Shown in pieces: positions 50,866-60,280 of a stretch of DNA of 64,000 nucleotides. Made by a program: the position numbers and the translations under genes. The stretch covers positions 1,860,001 to 1,924,000 of the forward strand of contig NZ_CP121662.1 of assembly GCF_029714285.1 (NCBI RefSeq), written 5' to 3'. The number at the start of each line of letters is the position of its first letter. Within the stretch, counting starts at the first letter, position 1. Under the pieces are notes generated by a model. It made no database searches and had not been told where the DNA came from. It saw only the letters and a program-made list of their open reading frames with translations. The stretch is from Rhizobium sp. CB3090 (GTDB lineage Bacteria; Pseudomonadota; Alphaproteobacteria; Rhizobiales; Rhizobiaceae).

Positions 50866-53328
50866 ATGACTATCGGACATGACGACATTCCCTTCTTTGA
50901 CGAGGAGCCGGAGCACGTGGCCCCGCGTCGGCCCAGCCCTGCCCCCAGCGCCGGCGGCGGCATTGCGGCCCGCGCCATGGCCGCACGCGACAGCGGCCGT
51001 CGGCCCGACTATCTCGCCGGGCTCAACGCGGAACAGGCGGAAGCGGTCGAGACGCTGGATGGGCCGGTTCTCGTGCTCGCTGGCGCCGGCACCGGCAAGA
51101 CGCGAGTGCTGACGACCCGCATCGCTCATATTCTCTCCACCAATCGCGCTTTTCCCTCGCAGATCCTCGCCGTCACCTTCACCAACAAGGCCGCGCGCGA
51201 GATGAAGGAGCGCATTGCGCTGCTCGTCGGCGGCGCGGTCGAGGGCATGCCCTGGCTCGGCACTTTCCATTCAATCGGCGTCAAGCTGCTGCGCCGTCAC
51301 TCCGAACTGGTCGGCCTCTCCTCGAGCTTCACCATTCTCGACACCGACGATGTCGTGCGCCTGCTCAAGCAATTGATCCAGGCCGAGGGCCTGGACGACA
51401 AGCGTTGGCCCGCCAAACAATTCGCGGGGATGATCGACACCTGGAAGAACAAGGGTCTCGGCCCGGCCGATATTCCGGAAGGCGATGCACGCGCCTTTGC
51501 CAACGGCAAGGGCCGCGAGCTCTATGCTGCCTACCAAAACCGCCTGAAGACGTTGAACGCCTGCGACTTCGGCGATCTTTTGCTGCATCCGATCAATATG
51601 TTCCGGCAGAATCCTGATATATTGAAGGATTATCACAAACGTTTCCGCTACATCCTGGTCGACGAATATCAGGACACCAACACCGCGCAATACATGTGGC
51701 TTCGCCTTCTGGCACAGCGTCAGAAGGGCGAACCGCAGAATGTTTGCTGCGTCGGCGACGACGACCAGTCGATCTACGGCTGGCGCGGAGCGGAAGTGGA
51801 TAACATCCTGCGCTTCGAAAAAGATTTTCCCGGCGCCAAGGTCATCAAGCTCGAGCGCAACTACCGCTCGACCGAACACATTCTCGGCGCCGCCGCGCAT
51901 CTGATCGCCCATAACGAGGGACGGCTCGGCAAGACGCTGTTCACCGATCGCTCCGATCCCGATGACATCAAGGTGCAGGTGCATGCTTCTTGGGATTCCG
52001 AGGAGGAAGCACGCGCGATCGGTGAAGAGATCGAGCAGCTTCAGCGCAACAAGCACAATCTCAATGACATGGCCATCCTCGTGCGCGCCTCCTTCCAGAT
52101 GCGCGAATTCGAAGATCGCTTCGTCACGCTCGGCCTGAACTATCGCGTCATCGGCGGCCCGCGCTTCTATGAGCGCCTCGAAATCCGCGATGCCATGGCC
52201 TATTTCCGCCTCATCTGCCAGCCGGCCGACGATCTTGCCTTCGAGCGCATCATCAATACGCCGAAGCGCGGCCTCGGCGACACGACCGTGCGCGCATTGC
52301 ATGATTATGCTCGCGTCCGCGACATTCCGATGCTGGCGGCGGCGGCCGATATCATCGAGACGGACGAGATGAAGCCGAAAGCGCGCAAGGCACTTTTCGA
52401 CGTCGTGCAATCCTTCCGCCGCTGGCAGGGACTGCTTGAAAACACGCCGCATACCGAGCTTGCCGAGCAGATTCTCGAAGAGTCCGGCTATACCGACATG
52501 TGGAAGAACGACAAATCGGCAGAAGCGCCCGGACGGCTGGAAAACCTGAAGGAACTCATCCGCTCGATGGAAAGCTTTGAATCCATGCGCGGCTTCCTCG
52601 AACACGTCGCCCTCGTCATGGACGCCGAGCAGAACGAGGATCTGGACGCCGTCTCGATCATGACGCTGCACTCCGCCAAGGGCTTGGAATTCGACACCGT
52701 CTTCCTGCCCGGCTGGGAGGAAGGCCTGTTCCCGCACCAGCGCTCGCTTGATGAAAGTGGCCGCGCCGGTCTGGAGGAAGAACGCCGCCTCGCCTATGTC
52801 GGCCTCACCCGCGCCAAGCGTCGCTGCCACATCTGGTTCGTCTCCAACCGCCGCATCCACGGCCTCTGGCAATCGACCATCCCGTCGCGCTTCCTCGACG
52901 AGCTGCCGGAAACCCATGTCGAAGTTGCCGAGGTGGAGCAGTCCTATGGCGGGTACGGCCGCGGAGGCTACGGCCAGTCTCGCTTCGACAAGGCCGATCC
53001 CTTCGCCAACTCCTATTCCACCCCCGGCTGGAAACGGGCCCAGGCCAACAAGACCGACGCCACTCGCGACAACTGGGGCTCCCGCTCCGGCCACGCCGTC
53101 GAACGCATCGGCTACGGCGAAAGCGGCCCCAAAACCCGCACCATCGACGGCGAACTCGTCGCCAAATCCACCTCCTCCGAACCCTCCCGCTTCTCGGTCG
53201 GCGACCGCGTCTTCCACATCAAGTTCGGCAACGGCAATGTCTCGGAGATCGAGGGCAACAAGCTGACGATCGATTTCGATCGGGCCGGGCAAAAGCGGGT
53301 GTTAGATGGGTTTGTGGAGCGGGTTTAG
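50866..53328 (+). CDS. uvrD: UvrD/PcrA-type DNA helicase
   Basis: An 820-residue superfamily 1A helicase for mismatch and excision repair. Motif I LVLAGAGTGKTRVLTTRIAHIL, Q motif LNAEQAEAVETLDGPV, motif II VDEYQDTN, motif III GDDDQSIYGWRGAE, motif IV-like RNYRST, motifs V and VI MTLHSAKGLEF and YVGLTRAKRR are all present. A long Gly/Arg/Ser-rich linker (GGYGRGGYGQSRFDK) precedes a C-terminal tudor-like RNA-polymerase-binding region ending KRVLDGFVERV, as in PcrA. The Met at 50866 is preferred. Similar but degenerate sequence recurs at 53760. Confidence 0.96.
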   Translation: MTIGHDDIPFFDEEPEHVAPRRPSPAPSAGGGIAARAMAARDSGRRPDYLAGLNAEQAEAVETLDGPVLVLAGAGTGKTRVLTTRIAHILSTNRAFPSQILAVTFTNKAAREMKERIALLVGGAVEGMPWLGTFHSIGVKLLRRHSELVGLSSSFTILDTDDVVRLLKQLIQAEGLDDKRWPAKQFAGMIDTWKNKGLGPADIPEGDARAFANGKGRELYAAYQNRLKTLNACDFGDLLLHPINMFRQNPDILKDYHKRFRYILVDEYQDTNTAQYMWLRLLAQRQKGEPQNVCCVGDDDQSIYGWRGAEVDNILRFEKDFPGAKVIKLERNYRSTEHILGAAAHLIAHNEGRLGKTLFTDRSDPDDIKVQVHASWDSEEEARAIGEEIEQLQRNKHNLNDMAILVRASFQMREFEDRFVTLGLNYRVIGGPRFYERLEIRDAMAYFRLICQPADDLAFERIINTPKRGLGDTTVRALHDYARVRDIPMLAAAADIIETDEMKPKARKALFDVVQSFRRWQGLLENTPHTELAEQILEESGYTDMWKNDKSAEAPGRLENLKELIRSMESFESMRGFLEHVALVMDAEQNEDLDAVSIMTLHSAKGLEFDTVFLPGWEEGLFPHQRSLDESGRAGLEEERRLAYVGLTRAKRRCHIWFVSNRRIHGLWQSTIPSRFLDELPETHVEVAEVEQSYGGYGRGGYGQSRFDKADPFANSYSTPGWKRAQANKTDATRDNWGSRSGHAVERIGYGESGPKTRTIDGELVAKSTSSEPSRFSVGDRVFHIKFGNGNVSEIEGNKLTIDFDRAGQKRVLDGFVERV

Positions 53329-53366
53329 GCTCCTTTAGACGTGGTAGGCGGGCTTTTGAATGAGTC

Positions 53367-53693
53367 TCATCCGAATTGTTTCACTTGTTTCAACGCTTGA
53401 TCGATATTTGTTATCGCAAGCTCCAGAGCTGATTTTGCCTCTTCAAGTGCTCTGACCGCATGATGCGCAGCTCTACCGGAGGAATATGGGCCTGGTGGAG
53501 GTAGAGTATCCGTAGAAGCAACAGGCACCCACCCGAATTTACTGCCGCCAATTACTTCTGCTATGCGCCCTTGATTCACCCCGAACCAAGCGGCAATGTC
53601 ATGATGACGATCTCCTCTTGCATCCATGCCTTTGACCAAGGACGCATCAGCTTCTGAAAGCCGTCTTCCGCTAGGTCTTGCCCTGCTGCTCAT
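53367..53693 (-). CDS. Small HTH-like protein of unknown function
   Basis: About 108 residues. The centre reads SEADASLVKGMDARGDRHHDIAAWFGVNQGRIAEVIGG, which looks like a helix-turn-helix of the kind common on alphaproteobacterial chromosomes and phages; the C-terminus is one predicted helix (AHHAVRALEEAKSALELAITNIDQALKQVK). Function is unknown. The Met at 53693 is preferred to earlier ones (53747 frame opening). It sits between uvrD and an apparent copy of the uvrD 3' end, so it may have come in with an insertion. Confidence 0.65.
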   Translation of the reverse strand: MSSRARPSGRRLSEADASLVKGMDARGDRHHDIAAWFGVNQGRIAEVIGGSKFGWVPVASTDTLPPPGPYSSGRAAHHAVRALEEAKSALELAITNIDQALKQVKQFG

Positions 53694-53759
53694 TGGCATC
53701 TCCATCATAAATTGCAGACAGTATAGCAAAACTCGCGTTGATGCCAAGAACTACCCTAC

Positions 53760-53843
53760 AATGGCAACCTCGTGGAAATCGAACGCAGCAAACTGGTAAT
53801 CGAATTCAAACGCGGGGTGTTTAATGAATTTGTGGGGAGGGTG
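53760..53843 (+). pseudogene. Remnant resembling the C-terminus of UvrD
   Basis: Translated in one frame, the 84 bases read NGNLVEIERSKLVIEF and then KRGVFNEFVGRV. The last residues of the intact uvrD upstream read NGNVSEIEGNKLTIDF, then DRAGQKRVLDGFVERV. The two stretches align with few gaps over about 30 residues. There is no start or stop that would make it a gene, so it is best seen as a displaced or duplicated fragment. Confidence 0.6.
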
Positions 53844-53961
53844 TTGATCAGTCGGAAATTCTTTGGTTTGGGACCAGAGGGCGGCAGCAACCAAATGATG
53901 ACTTGATCCTCGGCGCAACGCTTGGCATCGTTGCAGTGCAACAACGACGGAAGGACAGGCC

Positions 53962-54585
53962 ATGAAAGCGCTGCTGCTGATCGACATCCAGAATGGTTTC
54001 TGCCCCGGTGGCAATCTGCCGGTGCCTGACGGGGATCAGGTGGTGCCCGTTGCCAACAGGCTGATCGACAGCGGCAAATACGATATGGTCCTTGCCTCGC
54101 AGGATTGGCATCCCGCCGGCCACGGCAGCTTCGCCTCTGCCCATCCTGGCAAGAAGCCCTTCGAAATGGGCATGCTTTCCGGCAAGCCCCAGATGATGTG
54201 GCCGGATCACTGCGTCCAGAACACTCAGGACGCCATGCTTCACCCTGACCTGAATGTCGACGGGATCGACTTCATCCAGCAGAAGGGCCAGAACCCGGCT
54301 GTCGACAGCTATTCCGCCTTCCGCGACAATGATCAAGCAGCGCTTACCGGCCTTGCCGCGCATCTCAGGGCCGAGGGCGTTACCCAGCTCGACATCTGCG
54401 GACTGGCCACGGATTACTGTGTGAAATTCTCGGCGCTGGACGCCATTGAGATGCTGCCGGGCGTGACCGTTCGCTTCATCGAGGATGCGAGCCGCGGCAT
54501 CGATCCTGCCGGTGTGAAGGCAGCGATCAACGAAATGCGCACCCGCGGCGTCGCCATTGTCGACAGCAAAGAAGCGCTTGCCTAA
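53962..54585 (+). CDS. pncA: Nicotinamidase
   Basis: A 207-residue isochorismatase-fold amidase that deamidates nicotinamide to nicotinate for NAD salvage. Catalytic triad candidates Asp8 (LLIDIQNGFCPGG), a Lys around position 108 and Cys153 (GLATDYCVKFSA); metal ligands fit QDWHPAGH and WPDHCVQ. GGAAGGACA precedes the ATG. A 13-base palindrome GTTGCAGTGCAAC (53930-53942) upstream could be an operator. Gene context is otherwise unrelated. Confidence 0.95.
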   Translation: MKALLLIDIQNGFCPGGNLPVPDGDQVVPVANRLIDSGKYDMVLASQDWHPAGHGSFASAHPGKKPFEMGMLSGKPQMMWPDHCVQNTQDAMLHPDLNVDGIDFIQQKGQNPAVDSYSAFRDNDQAALTGLAAHLRAEGVTQLDICGLATDYCVKFSALDAIEMLPGVTVRFIEDASRGIDPAGVKAAINEMRTRGVAIVDSKEALA

Positions 54586-54666
54586 AATTCCTTCTATCGA
54601 GCTAAACCTTCCCTAAAGAAAATAGCGCAAGCTGTTCCCGGTATTGCAGATATTGGGACATTTCGC

Positions 54667-55752
54667 GTGCAGTCGATCACCATCAACGGCCGTTTCCTCA
54701 GTCAGCCTTTGTCGGGCGTGCAACGTTTCGCCCGCGAGCTGACGCTGGCGCTCGACCGCAAGATCGCTGCCGGCGCCGTGCCCGCAGCGCTGAAGGGCAT
54801 CAACTGGCGGCTGGCCGTGCCGCGCGATACGCCCGTCGATATCGGACTTTCGGCCATATCGGTCGATGCCTTCAGCTCCGGTCCCGGCCATGTCTGGGAG
54901 CAGACGGCGCTGCTCGCCCGCTCCCGCGGCGGCCGGCTGATCGGCTTCGGCGGTAGCGGTCCGCTGCTGCATCGCCGCCAGGCCGTGGTCATCCATGACG
55001 TAACGATCTTCCGCCATCCTCAATCCTTCAAGCGCAGCTATCGCCTGCTGCACGGTGCGCTCGGCTCGGTGCTGACCCGCACCGCGAAGATCGGCACCGT
55101 ATCGGAATTCTCGCGCAAGGAATTGGCCTCCGTCTTCCATGTTCCTACCGACGGCATCGATGTCGTCTACAATGCCGTCGATCACTTCGCCGCCATCGAG
55201 CCGGATGAGACAATCATCAAGCGTCTGGGCCTGAAAACGAACGGCTTCTTCCTGCTGGTCGGCACGATGAAGCCGAACAAGAACCTCGATTTCGCCATCC
55301 GCGCCTTCGAAGCGCTCGGCGATCCCGATCAGAAGCTGGTGGTCGTCGGCGGCACCGCGCCGACCGTGTTCAAATCGGATGGCCCCGAATCGAACGATCA
55401 GATGCTATTCCCTGGACGATTAAGCGATGCGGAAGTCGCCGCCCTCGAGCGCCACGCCACAGCTTTTGTCTTCCCGAGCCTTTACGAGGGTTTCGGCATT
55501 CCGCCGCTGGAGGCGATGACGCAGGGCTGCCCGGTGCTCGCCGCCGATATCCCGGCGGTACGCGAAGCCTCCGGCACCGCCGCGCTCTATTTCGATCCGA
55601 CGCGGCAAGATGAATTGGTCGCAGCCATGCGCCGGATTGCCGGCGACGAAGCATTGCGTGGGGACCTGCGGCAAAGGGGCCGCGAGAATGTCGCCCGCTT
55701 CTCCTGGGACCGCAGCGCCGACCGCGTGCTAAGCATGCTGGAAGATCTCTAG
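54667..55752 (+). CDS. GT4-type glycosyltransferase
   Basis: A 361-residue family-4 glycosyltransferase. The C-terminal nucleotide-sugar site (FVFPSLYEGFGIPPLEAMTQGCPVLAADIPAVREASGTAALYFDP) has the EGFGIPPLEAM motif; VGTMKPNKNLDFAIRAFE is the linker. Donor and acceptor unknown; the nearby flippase suggests exopolysaccharide or O-antigen. The only start is GTG at 54667, with no strong ribosome-binding site. Confidence 0.9.
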   Translation: MQSITINGRFLSQPLSGVQRFARELTLALDRKIAAGAVPAALKGINWRLAVPRDTPVDIGLSAISVDAFSSGPGHVWEQTALLARSRGGRLIGFGGSGPLLHRRQAVVIHDVTIFRHPQSFKRSYRLLHGALGSVLTRTAKIGTVSEFSRKELASVFHVPTDGIDVVYNAVDHFAAIEPDETIIKRLGLKTNGFFLLVGTMKPNKNLDFAIRAFEALGDPDQKLVVVGGTAPTVFKSDGPESNDQMLFPGRLSDAEVAALERHATAFVFPSLYEGFGIPPLEAMTQGCPVLAADIPAVREASGTAALYFDPTRQDELVAAMRRIAGDEALRGDLRQRGRENVARFSWDRSADRVLSMLEDL

Positions 55753-57150
55753 TTAGGATACAGCCTGCCGGCGAAACATCTTGACGAAATAGCTGTAGAG
55801 ACCAAGCAGGCAGAAGGCCGCGCCGCCCGCCATTCCGGCACCGACTGAAATCCACAGCGAATAGTCGAATCCGGCCGTTGCCAGTACCGGCACCGCAAGC
55901 CCGGCAGCGGATAGCACGACCGGCTGCCAGACAAAATCGAAGGGCAGCGCCATCAGCACTTTCACGCCGATCACCATCGCAATCAGAGCCCCGACCATGG
56001 CTCCGGCCATCAGCGCACCATCGCTGAAGGAAACGAGATAGCCACCCGCCAAAGCTCCAGCGTTGAGCAGCGCGCAATCTATAACGGCCAGCAGGAAGAT
56101 CGCCAGCAGCCGATGCCGCAGATGCGCCGGCGTCGGCAGCATGTTCAGCGTCAACGCCCGGCAGACCGACAGGCAGGTGACGAACGGTGCCGCGCTCAGA
56201 AAACCATCGCGCAGTCCCTGTGCAATGACGAAATGACCGACCGGCTGCAGCAGCGCAAAAATCCCCGCCGCGGTCATCAAGGTAAAACCCGTGAGCAGCG
56301 AATAATAGCCGCCGAGCTGTCGCCGGAACCCCGCTGTCGCACCTTCGCGGTCGTAGGTTGCGACCACATCGGGATACTGGATAGCCTGCAGTGCCGAGAC
56401 GATGAGCACGAAAGGTCGTTGCAGCAGGTCGAGAGCCAGCAGCGCGCCCGCTGCCCCTCCCGGCCCCAATGCCGCCGTCAGGATCGATTTCAACCCAAGC
56501 GGCGCCAGCAGCCCAATGACCGACGCGCCGGCCGCGACGCTGCCATAGACAAAATGCTTGCGCACCAAAGGCAGTTGGAGCCCGGCCGCCTCCCTGAGAC
56601 TGTTGCGGGTCAAGAACATTGCTAACCCACTATAGGCAACGTAACCGGCAAGCACGCCGGCCACCGCATAGGAAAAATTCGGCATGATCGCCGCGCCCGC
56701 CAGCGTGCCGACCGCCAGAATGGTGGCCCGCGACCCCTGCAGCCGCGAGAAGGCACGAAACTCCTGGCGGAAGCGCAGCATGGTCAGATGCAGGTCGCTG
56801 CCACCCTGGAAAATCGCCACCAGACCGCCGAGCACCGCGGTCTCCTTCGGCACGGCGAAGAAGGTTGATGCTAGCGCAGCCAGGATGCAGATCACGGAGC
56901 AGGCGGCAAATTCGACGGTTAAAGTCGTACGCTCCGCTGCCTCGCTGCCTGGCGCCTGGCCTGGATAGAAGCGGCTGCAGGCAAAACGCACCCATTCGAA
57001 ACAGAAGATCGCCGCGAACTGGCTGATGGAAATGAACAGCGAATAGGCAGCATAATCCGCCGGCGACAGCAAATGCGCGACCGCGATCAGCAGCCCGAAG
57101 GCCACCGCCGCCTGATAAAAATATGCCGCCAGTGCTACGATCTTTGCCAT
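55753..57150 (-). CDS. Wzx-like polysaccharide flippase
   Basis: A 465-residue integral membrane protein with about 12 hydrophobic segments (YFYQAAVAFGLLIAVAHLLSPADYAAYSLFISISQFAAIF and onward), the MOP/Wzx polysaccharide-transport pattern. It probably moves lipid-linked sugar units across the inner membrane. Convergent with the glycosyltransferase, ending at the same base, so the pair is a functional guess rather than an operon. The ATG at 57150 is preferred; the frame starts at a TTG at 57168. Confidence 0.85.
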   Translation of the reverse strand: MAKIVALAAYFYQAAVAFGLLIAVAHLLSPADYAAYSLFISISQFAAIFCFEWVRFACSRFYPGQAPGSEAAERTTLTVEFAACSVICILAALASTFFAVPKETAVLGGLVAIFQGGSDLHLTMLRFRQEFRAFSRLQGSRATILAVGTLAGAAIMPNFSYAVAGVLAGYVAYSGLAMFLTRNSLREAAGLQLPLVRKHFVYGSVAAGASVIGLLAPLGLKSILTAALGPGGAAGALLALDLLQRPFVLIVSALQAIQYPDVVATYDREGATAGFRRQLGGYYSLLTGFTLMTAAGIFALLQPVGHFVIAQGLRDGFLSAAPFVTCLSVCRALTLNMLPTPAHLRHRLLAIFLLAVIDCALLNAGALAGGYLVSFSDGALMAGAMVGALIAMVIGVKVLMALPFDFVWQPVVLSAAGLAVPVLATAGFDYSLWISVGAGMAGGAAFCLLGLYSYFVKMFRRQAVS

Positions 57151-57215
57151 GGCGGCAGCTAACAGCAAAAAGCTGAGAAAAGCGCTAAGCTAAATGCGCA
57201 ACATATAATGAACTG

Positions 57216-57233
57216 GGACGGCAGGTGCCGTCC
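57216..57233 (+). other. Hairpin upstream of panC
   Basis: GGACGGCA (57216-57223) and TGCCGTCC (57226-57233) form a perfect stem with a two-base loop. It lies in the panC leader region, or marks the end of an unidentified transcript. Followed by TTGAATTGCCTTTTTG, too weak to be a firm terminator. Confidence 0.4.
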
Positions 57234-57332
57234 TTGAATTGCCTTTTTGCACTGCACACGTTAGAAGGACCCGCGAAATCAATGGGGAACGGAGGGGCGT
57301 TGGGCGGCGCCGGTCCGTGGAGGAGCGTCAGT

Positions 57333-58208
57333 ATGGAAACCATCAGCACGATAGCCGCATTGCGCGAACGTCTTTCCGTCTATCGCAAGGCCGGGAAACG
57401 CATCGGCCTGGTGCCGACCATGGGCTATCTGCATGCCGGCCACATGGAATTGGTTACACGCGCTCGGGCCGAAAACGACATCGTCGTCGTATCGATCTTC
57501 GTCAATCCGCTGCAATTCGGCGCCGATGAGGATCTTGCAAAATATCCGCGCGATCTCGAGCGCGACGGCGCCATGCTGCGTGATGCCAAGGTCGATTTCC
57601 TCTTCGCTCCAACTGTGGCTGACATGTATCCGCAGCCAATGGAAACGCTTGTCGATGTGCCGAAGCTCGGAATGGAGCTGGAGGGCGCGGTGCGCCCCGG
57701 CCATTTCTCCGGCGTTGCTACGGTCGTCACCAAGCTTTTCAACATCGTGCAGCCCGACAGCGCCTATTTCGGCGAGAAAGACTATCAGCAGGTGGCGATC
57801 ATCCGCCGCATGGTGGACGATCTGGCTCAGCCGGTCCGCGTCGTGCCGGTGCCGACGGTGCGCGGTGCCGATGGCCTGGCACTGTCTTCGCGGAACGTCT
57901 ATCTCTCCAAGGAAGAGCGCGCCGCCGCCGTCATCGTGCCGAAAGCGCTGGCCGAGGCTGAACGCCTCTACGCAGAAGGCGCCGACGATCCAGCCGCTTT
58001 CGAGGCGGTACTGCGCGCCTTCATCGCCAACGAGCCGCTGGCGACGCCCGAAGTCGCCGCTGTTCGCCATGCCGACACCCTGGAGCCGCTGACGAGACTG
58101 CAGGGACAGCCTATCCTCGTCGCCCTCTTCGTCCGCATCGGCAGCACCCGCCTGCTCGACAACCGCGTTATTGGCCTGAAGCAGGCCGCCAGCGACAAGG
58201 CCGCCTGA
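57333..58208 (+). CDS. panC: Pantothenate synthetase
   Basis: PanC joins pantoate and beta-alanine with ATP. 291 residues. Motifs: [22 protein letters not shown] (HIGH box), [23 protein letters not shown], and [17 protein letters not shown] with the KMSKS-like region [23 protein letters not shown] lies just before the Met at 57333; the ORF runs back to 57225. It is separated from panB by only one base. Confidence 0.97.
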   Translation: METISTIAALRERLSVYRKAGKRIGLVPTMGYLHAGHMELVTRARAENDIVVVSIFVNPLQFGADEDLAKYPRDLERDGAMLRDAKVDFLFAPTVADMYPQPMETLVDVPKLGMELEGAVRPGHFSGVATVVTKLFNIVQPDSAYFGEKDYQQVAIIRRMVDDLAQPVRVVPVPTVRGADGLALSSRNVYLSKEERAAAVIVPKALAEAERLYAEGADDPAAFEAVLRAFIANEPLATPEVAAVRHADTLEPLTRLQGQPILVALFVRIGSTRLLDNRVIGLKQAASDKAA

Positions 58209-58209
58209 G

Positions 58210-59031
58210 ATGAGCACGATCGGACAGACCAAGCGCACCACAACCGCCCAGATCGAGGCGATGAAGGGCACGCGCCCCATCGTCAGCCTGACGGCCTACA
58301 CGACACCGATCGCCCGCCTGCTCGATCCGCATTGCGACCTGCTTCTGGTCGGCGACTCGCTCGGCATGGTCCTCTATGGCATGGAATCGACGGTCGGCGT
58401 GACGCTGGACATGATGATCGCCCACGGTCAGGCGGTGATGCGCGGCGCCCAGAGCGCCTGCGTCATCGTCGATCTGCCTTTCGGCTCCTATCAGGAATCG
58501 AAGGAACAAGCTTTCCGCAATGCCGCCCGCGTGCTGAAGGAAACGGGCTGCAACGGCGTCAAGCTGGAGGGTGGTGAGGAGATGGCCGAGACCGTTGCCT
58601 TTCTTGCTAACCGTGGCGTGCCGGTCTTCGGCCATATCGGCCTCATGCCGCAACTGATCAACACCACAGGCGGCTATCGCTCGCTCGGTCGCTCCGACAA
58701 AGAAGCCGACAAGATCCGGCAGGATGCAAAAGCAATCGCCGAAGCCGGCGCCTTCGCCATCGTCGTCGAAGGTACGGTGGAGCCGCTTGCGCGCGAGATC
58801 ACCCAATCGATTGCCGTCCCCACCATCGGTATCGGTGCGTCATCGGCCTGCGATGGCCAGATTCTCGTTTCCGACGATATGCTCGGCCTCTTCAACGATT
58901 TCAAACCCCGCTTCGTAAAGCATTTTGCCGAGCTGGCACCGACCATTTCCAAGGCAGCGGAAGCCTATGCGGAGGAAGTGAAGGCAAGGACGTTTCCAGG
59001 CCCGGAACATACGTTCCAAGTGAAAAAGTAG
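58210..59031 (+). CDS. panB: 3-methyl-2-oxobutanoate hydroxymethyltransferase
   Basis: PanB makes ketopantoate from alpha-ketoisovalerate with methylene-tetrahydrofolate, first step of the pantothenate branch. 273 residues. Motifs: [69 protein letters not shown], and [11 protein letters not shown]. The start codon is one base after the panC stop, so the two are translationally linked. The product needs IlvIH-derived ketoisovalerate. Confidence 0.97.
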   Translation: MSTIGQTKRTTTAQIEAMKGTRPIVSLTAYTTPIARLLDPHCDLLLVGDSLGMVLYGMESTVGVTLDMMIAHGQAVMRGAQSACVIVDLPFGSYQESKEQAFRNAARVLKETGCNGVKLEGGEEMAETVAFLANRGVPVFGHIGLMPQLINTTGGYRSLGRSDKEADKIRQDAKAIAEAGAFAIVVEGTVEPLAREITQSIAVPTIGIGASSACDGQILVSDDMLGLFNDFKPRFVKHFAELAPTISKAAEAYAEEVKARTFPGPEHTFQVKK

Positions 59032-59113
59032 CGGGACACGCTACCTGTCGTCCATTGTTCCCAGCTCTTCCGGTGGAACGCCTGCGGGCGACAATCGAAA
59101 CGAGGCCGGTTCG

Positions 59114-59869
59114 ATGATTGGTATGGAACGTGGAAACCTCCTTGGTACTGGCAAAGAGGCGGAAGTCTACGAGAGCGGCGAGCTGGTTCTAAAGCTATAC
59201 AAGGCACCCTCATCCAAGGCTTCAGCATTTCGAGAAGCGGCAATCCTCGCAATCCTTGGAGATCTGGGCGTCAACGCCCCAAGGGTGCAGGAAGTCGGCG
59301 AAATTGAAGGCCGCTGGGGCTTGACCATGACACGAGCCGAAGGCGGGACATTTGGCGAAGCAATCGCCCTGCAGCCGCTGAAAACACCAGCCTATCTGGA
59401 TGCTCTGGCCGCTATGCATAGAAAAATTCACGAGCACAGCGGTGTCAGACTTCCAAGCCTCAAATCACGCTTGTCTCATAATATTGAGCGAGCGGGGCAA
59501 TTGCGGGAGATCCAGCGGCAGCATCTCTTGTCCGGGCTTCGTCGTCTGCCGGAGGGAGGCAGGCTTTGCCATGGCGATTTTCATCCCTGGAATGTGCTTG
59601 GATTTCTTGAGCGCGCAGTCACCGTCGATTGGCTTGACGCCTGCAGCGGAGACCCCTTTGCCGATGTCTGCCGAAGCTACGTTCTCATGCATCACTATGA
59701 CCGCGGCCTAGCCGCAGCCTATGTCGATGCCTATGCGGGTATAAACGGCAGGAGCCGTGCGGCCGTTCTTGCCTGGCTTCCCTATGTTGCAGCAGCTCGT
59801 TTGGCGGAGGACGTTCCCGACGAGGTCGAGGGTTTGATGGGGATAGTCGAGGGCAGCACACTGAGTTAA
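59114..59869 (+). CDS. Aminoglycoside-phosphotransferase-family kinase
   Basis: A 251-residue APH/choline-kinase fold protein. The N-lobe begins LLGTGKEAEVYESGELVLKLYK (nucleotide-binding Lys), and the catalytic HGDFHPWNVLGF with TVDWLDACSGDPFAD is the Brenner motif. Targets include small metabolites and antibiotics; real resistance is not claimed. GAGG eight bases before the Met at 59114. Confidence 0.9.
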   Translation: MIGMERGNLLGTGKEAEVYESGELVLKLYKAPSSKASAFREAAILAILGDLGVNAPRVQEVGEIEGRWGLTMTRAEGGTFGEAIALQPLKTPAYLDALAAMHRKIHEHSGVRLPSLKSRLSHNIERAGQLREIQRQHLLSGLRRLPEGGRLCHGDFHPWNVLGFLERAVTVDWLDACSGDPFADVCRSYVLMHHYDRGLAAAYVDAYAGINGRSRAAVLAWLPYVAAARLAEDVPDEVEGLMGIVEGSTLS

Positions 59870-59870
59870 G

Positions 59871-60140
59871 TCACCGCTTCCCCGACGGTGAATGGCTTAC
59901 CTCTTCCTTCTCCAGCAGATAGATCGCCTCGCCAAAATCCTCCATCTTGGCCATCAGCGCCGCATGGGCGTCGCGAAGGCCCTGATTGTAGAAATGCGGC
60001 CCGATTTCGGTCGTGAAGAAATCGAGCAGGAATTCCGCAGGCAGCGCGCCGATCGTCTGGTCGAGTTCGTCGGAGAAATATTGCTGAAGGCGGGCGACGA
60101 TCGCGGCTTTTTCCTCTTTCGGAAAGGCAATCTTTTTCAT
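59871..60140 (-). CDS. DUF2164-family small protein
   Basis: An 89-residue protein (KIAFPKEEKAAIVARLQQYFSDELDQTIGALPAEFLLDFFTTEIGPHFYNQGLRDAHAALMAKMEDF) matching DUF2164, a family of unknown function with helical sequence. Convergent with the kinase, one base apart. Confidence 0.9.
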   Translation of the reverse strand: MKKIAFPKEEKAAIVARLQQYFSDELDQTIGALPAEFLLDFFTTEIGPHFYNQGLRDAHAALMAKMEDFGEAIYLLEKEEVSHSPSGKR

Positions 60141-60280
60141 CTATGGTACCCCGGTGTTTTACGAGAAAATCCAATCGGCTAGATCAACAAAATCAATTGT
60201 CCTATCAAGGAAATTGAATTGCCGACACTCTGCCTACAGCTTACAGGTCCAAAAGTTTTCCATAAAGGACAGAGCGGGCC

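Noticed and set aside
51271-53292. 673-residue open frame on the minus strand
   Set aside because: It lies antisense within uvrD, has no family motifs and reflects codon bias of the GC-rich gene.
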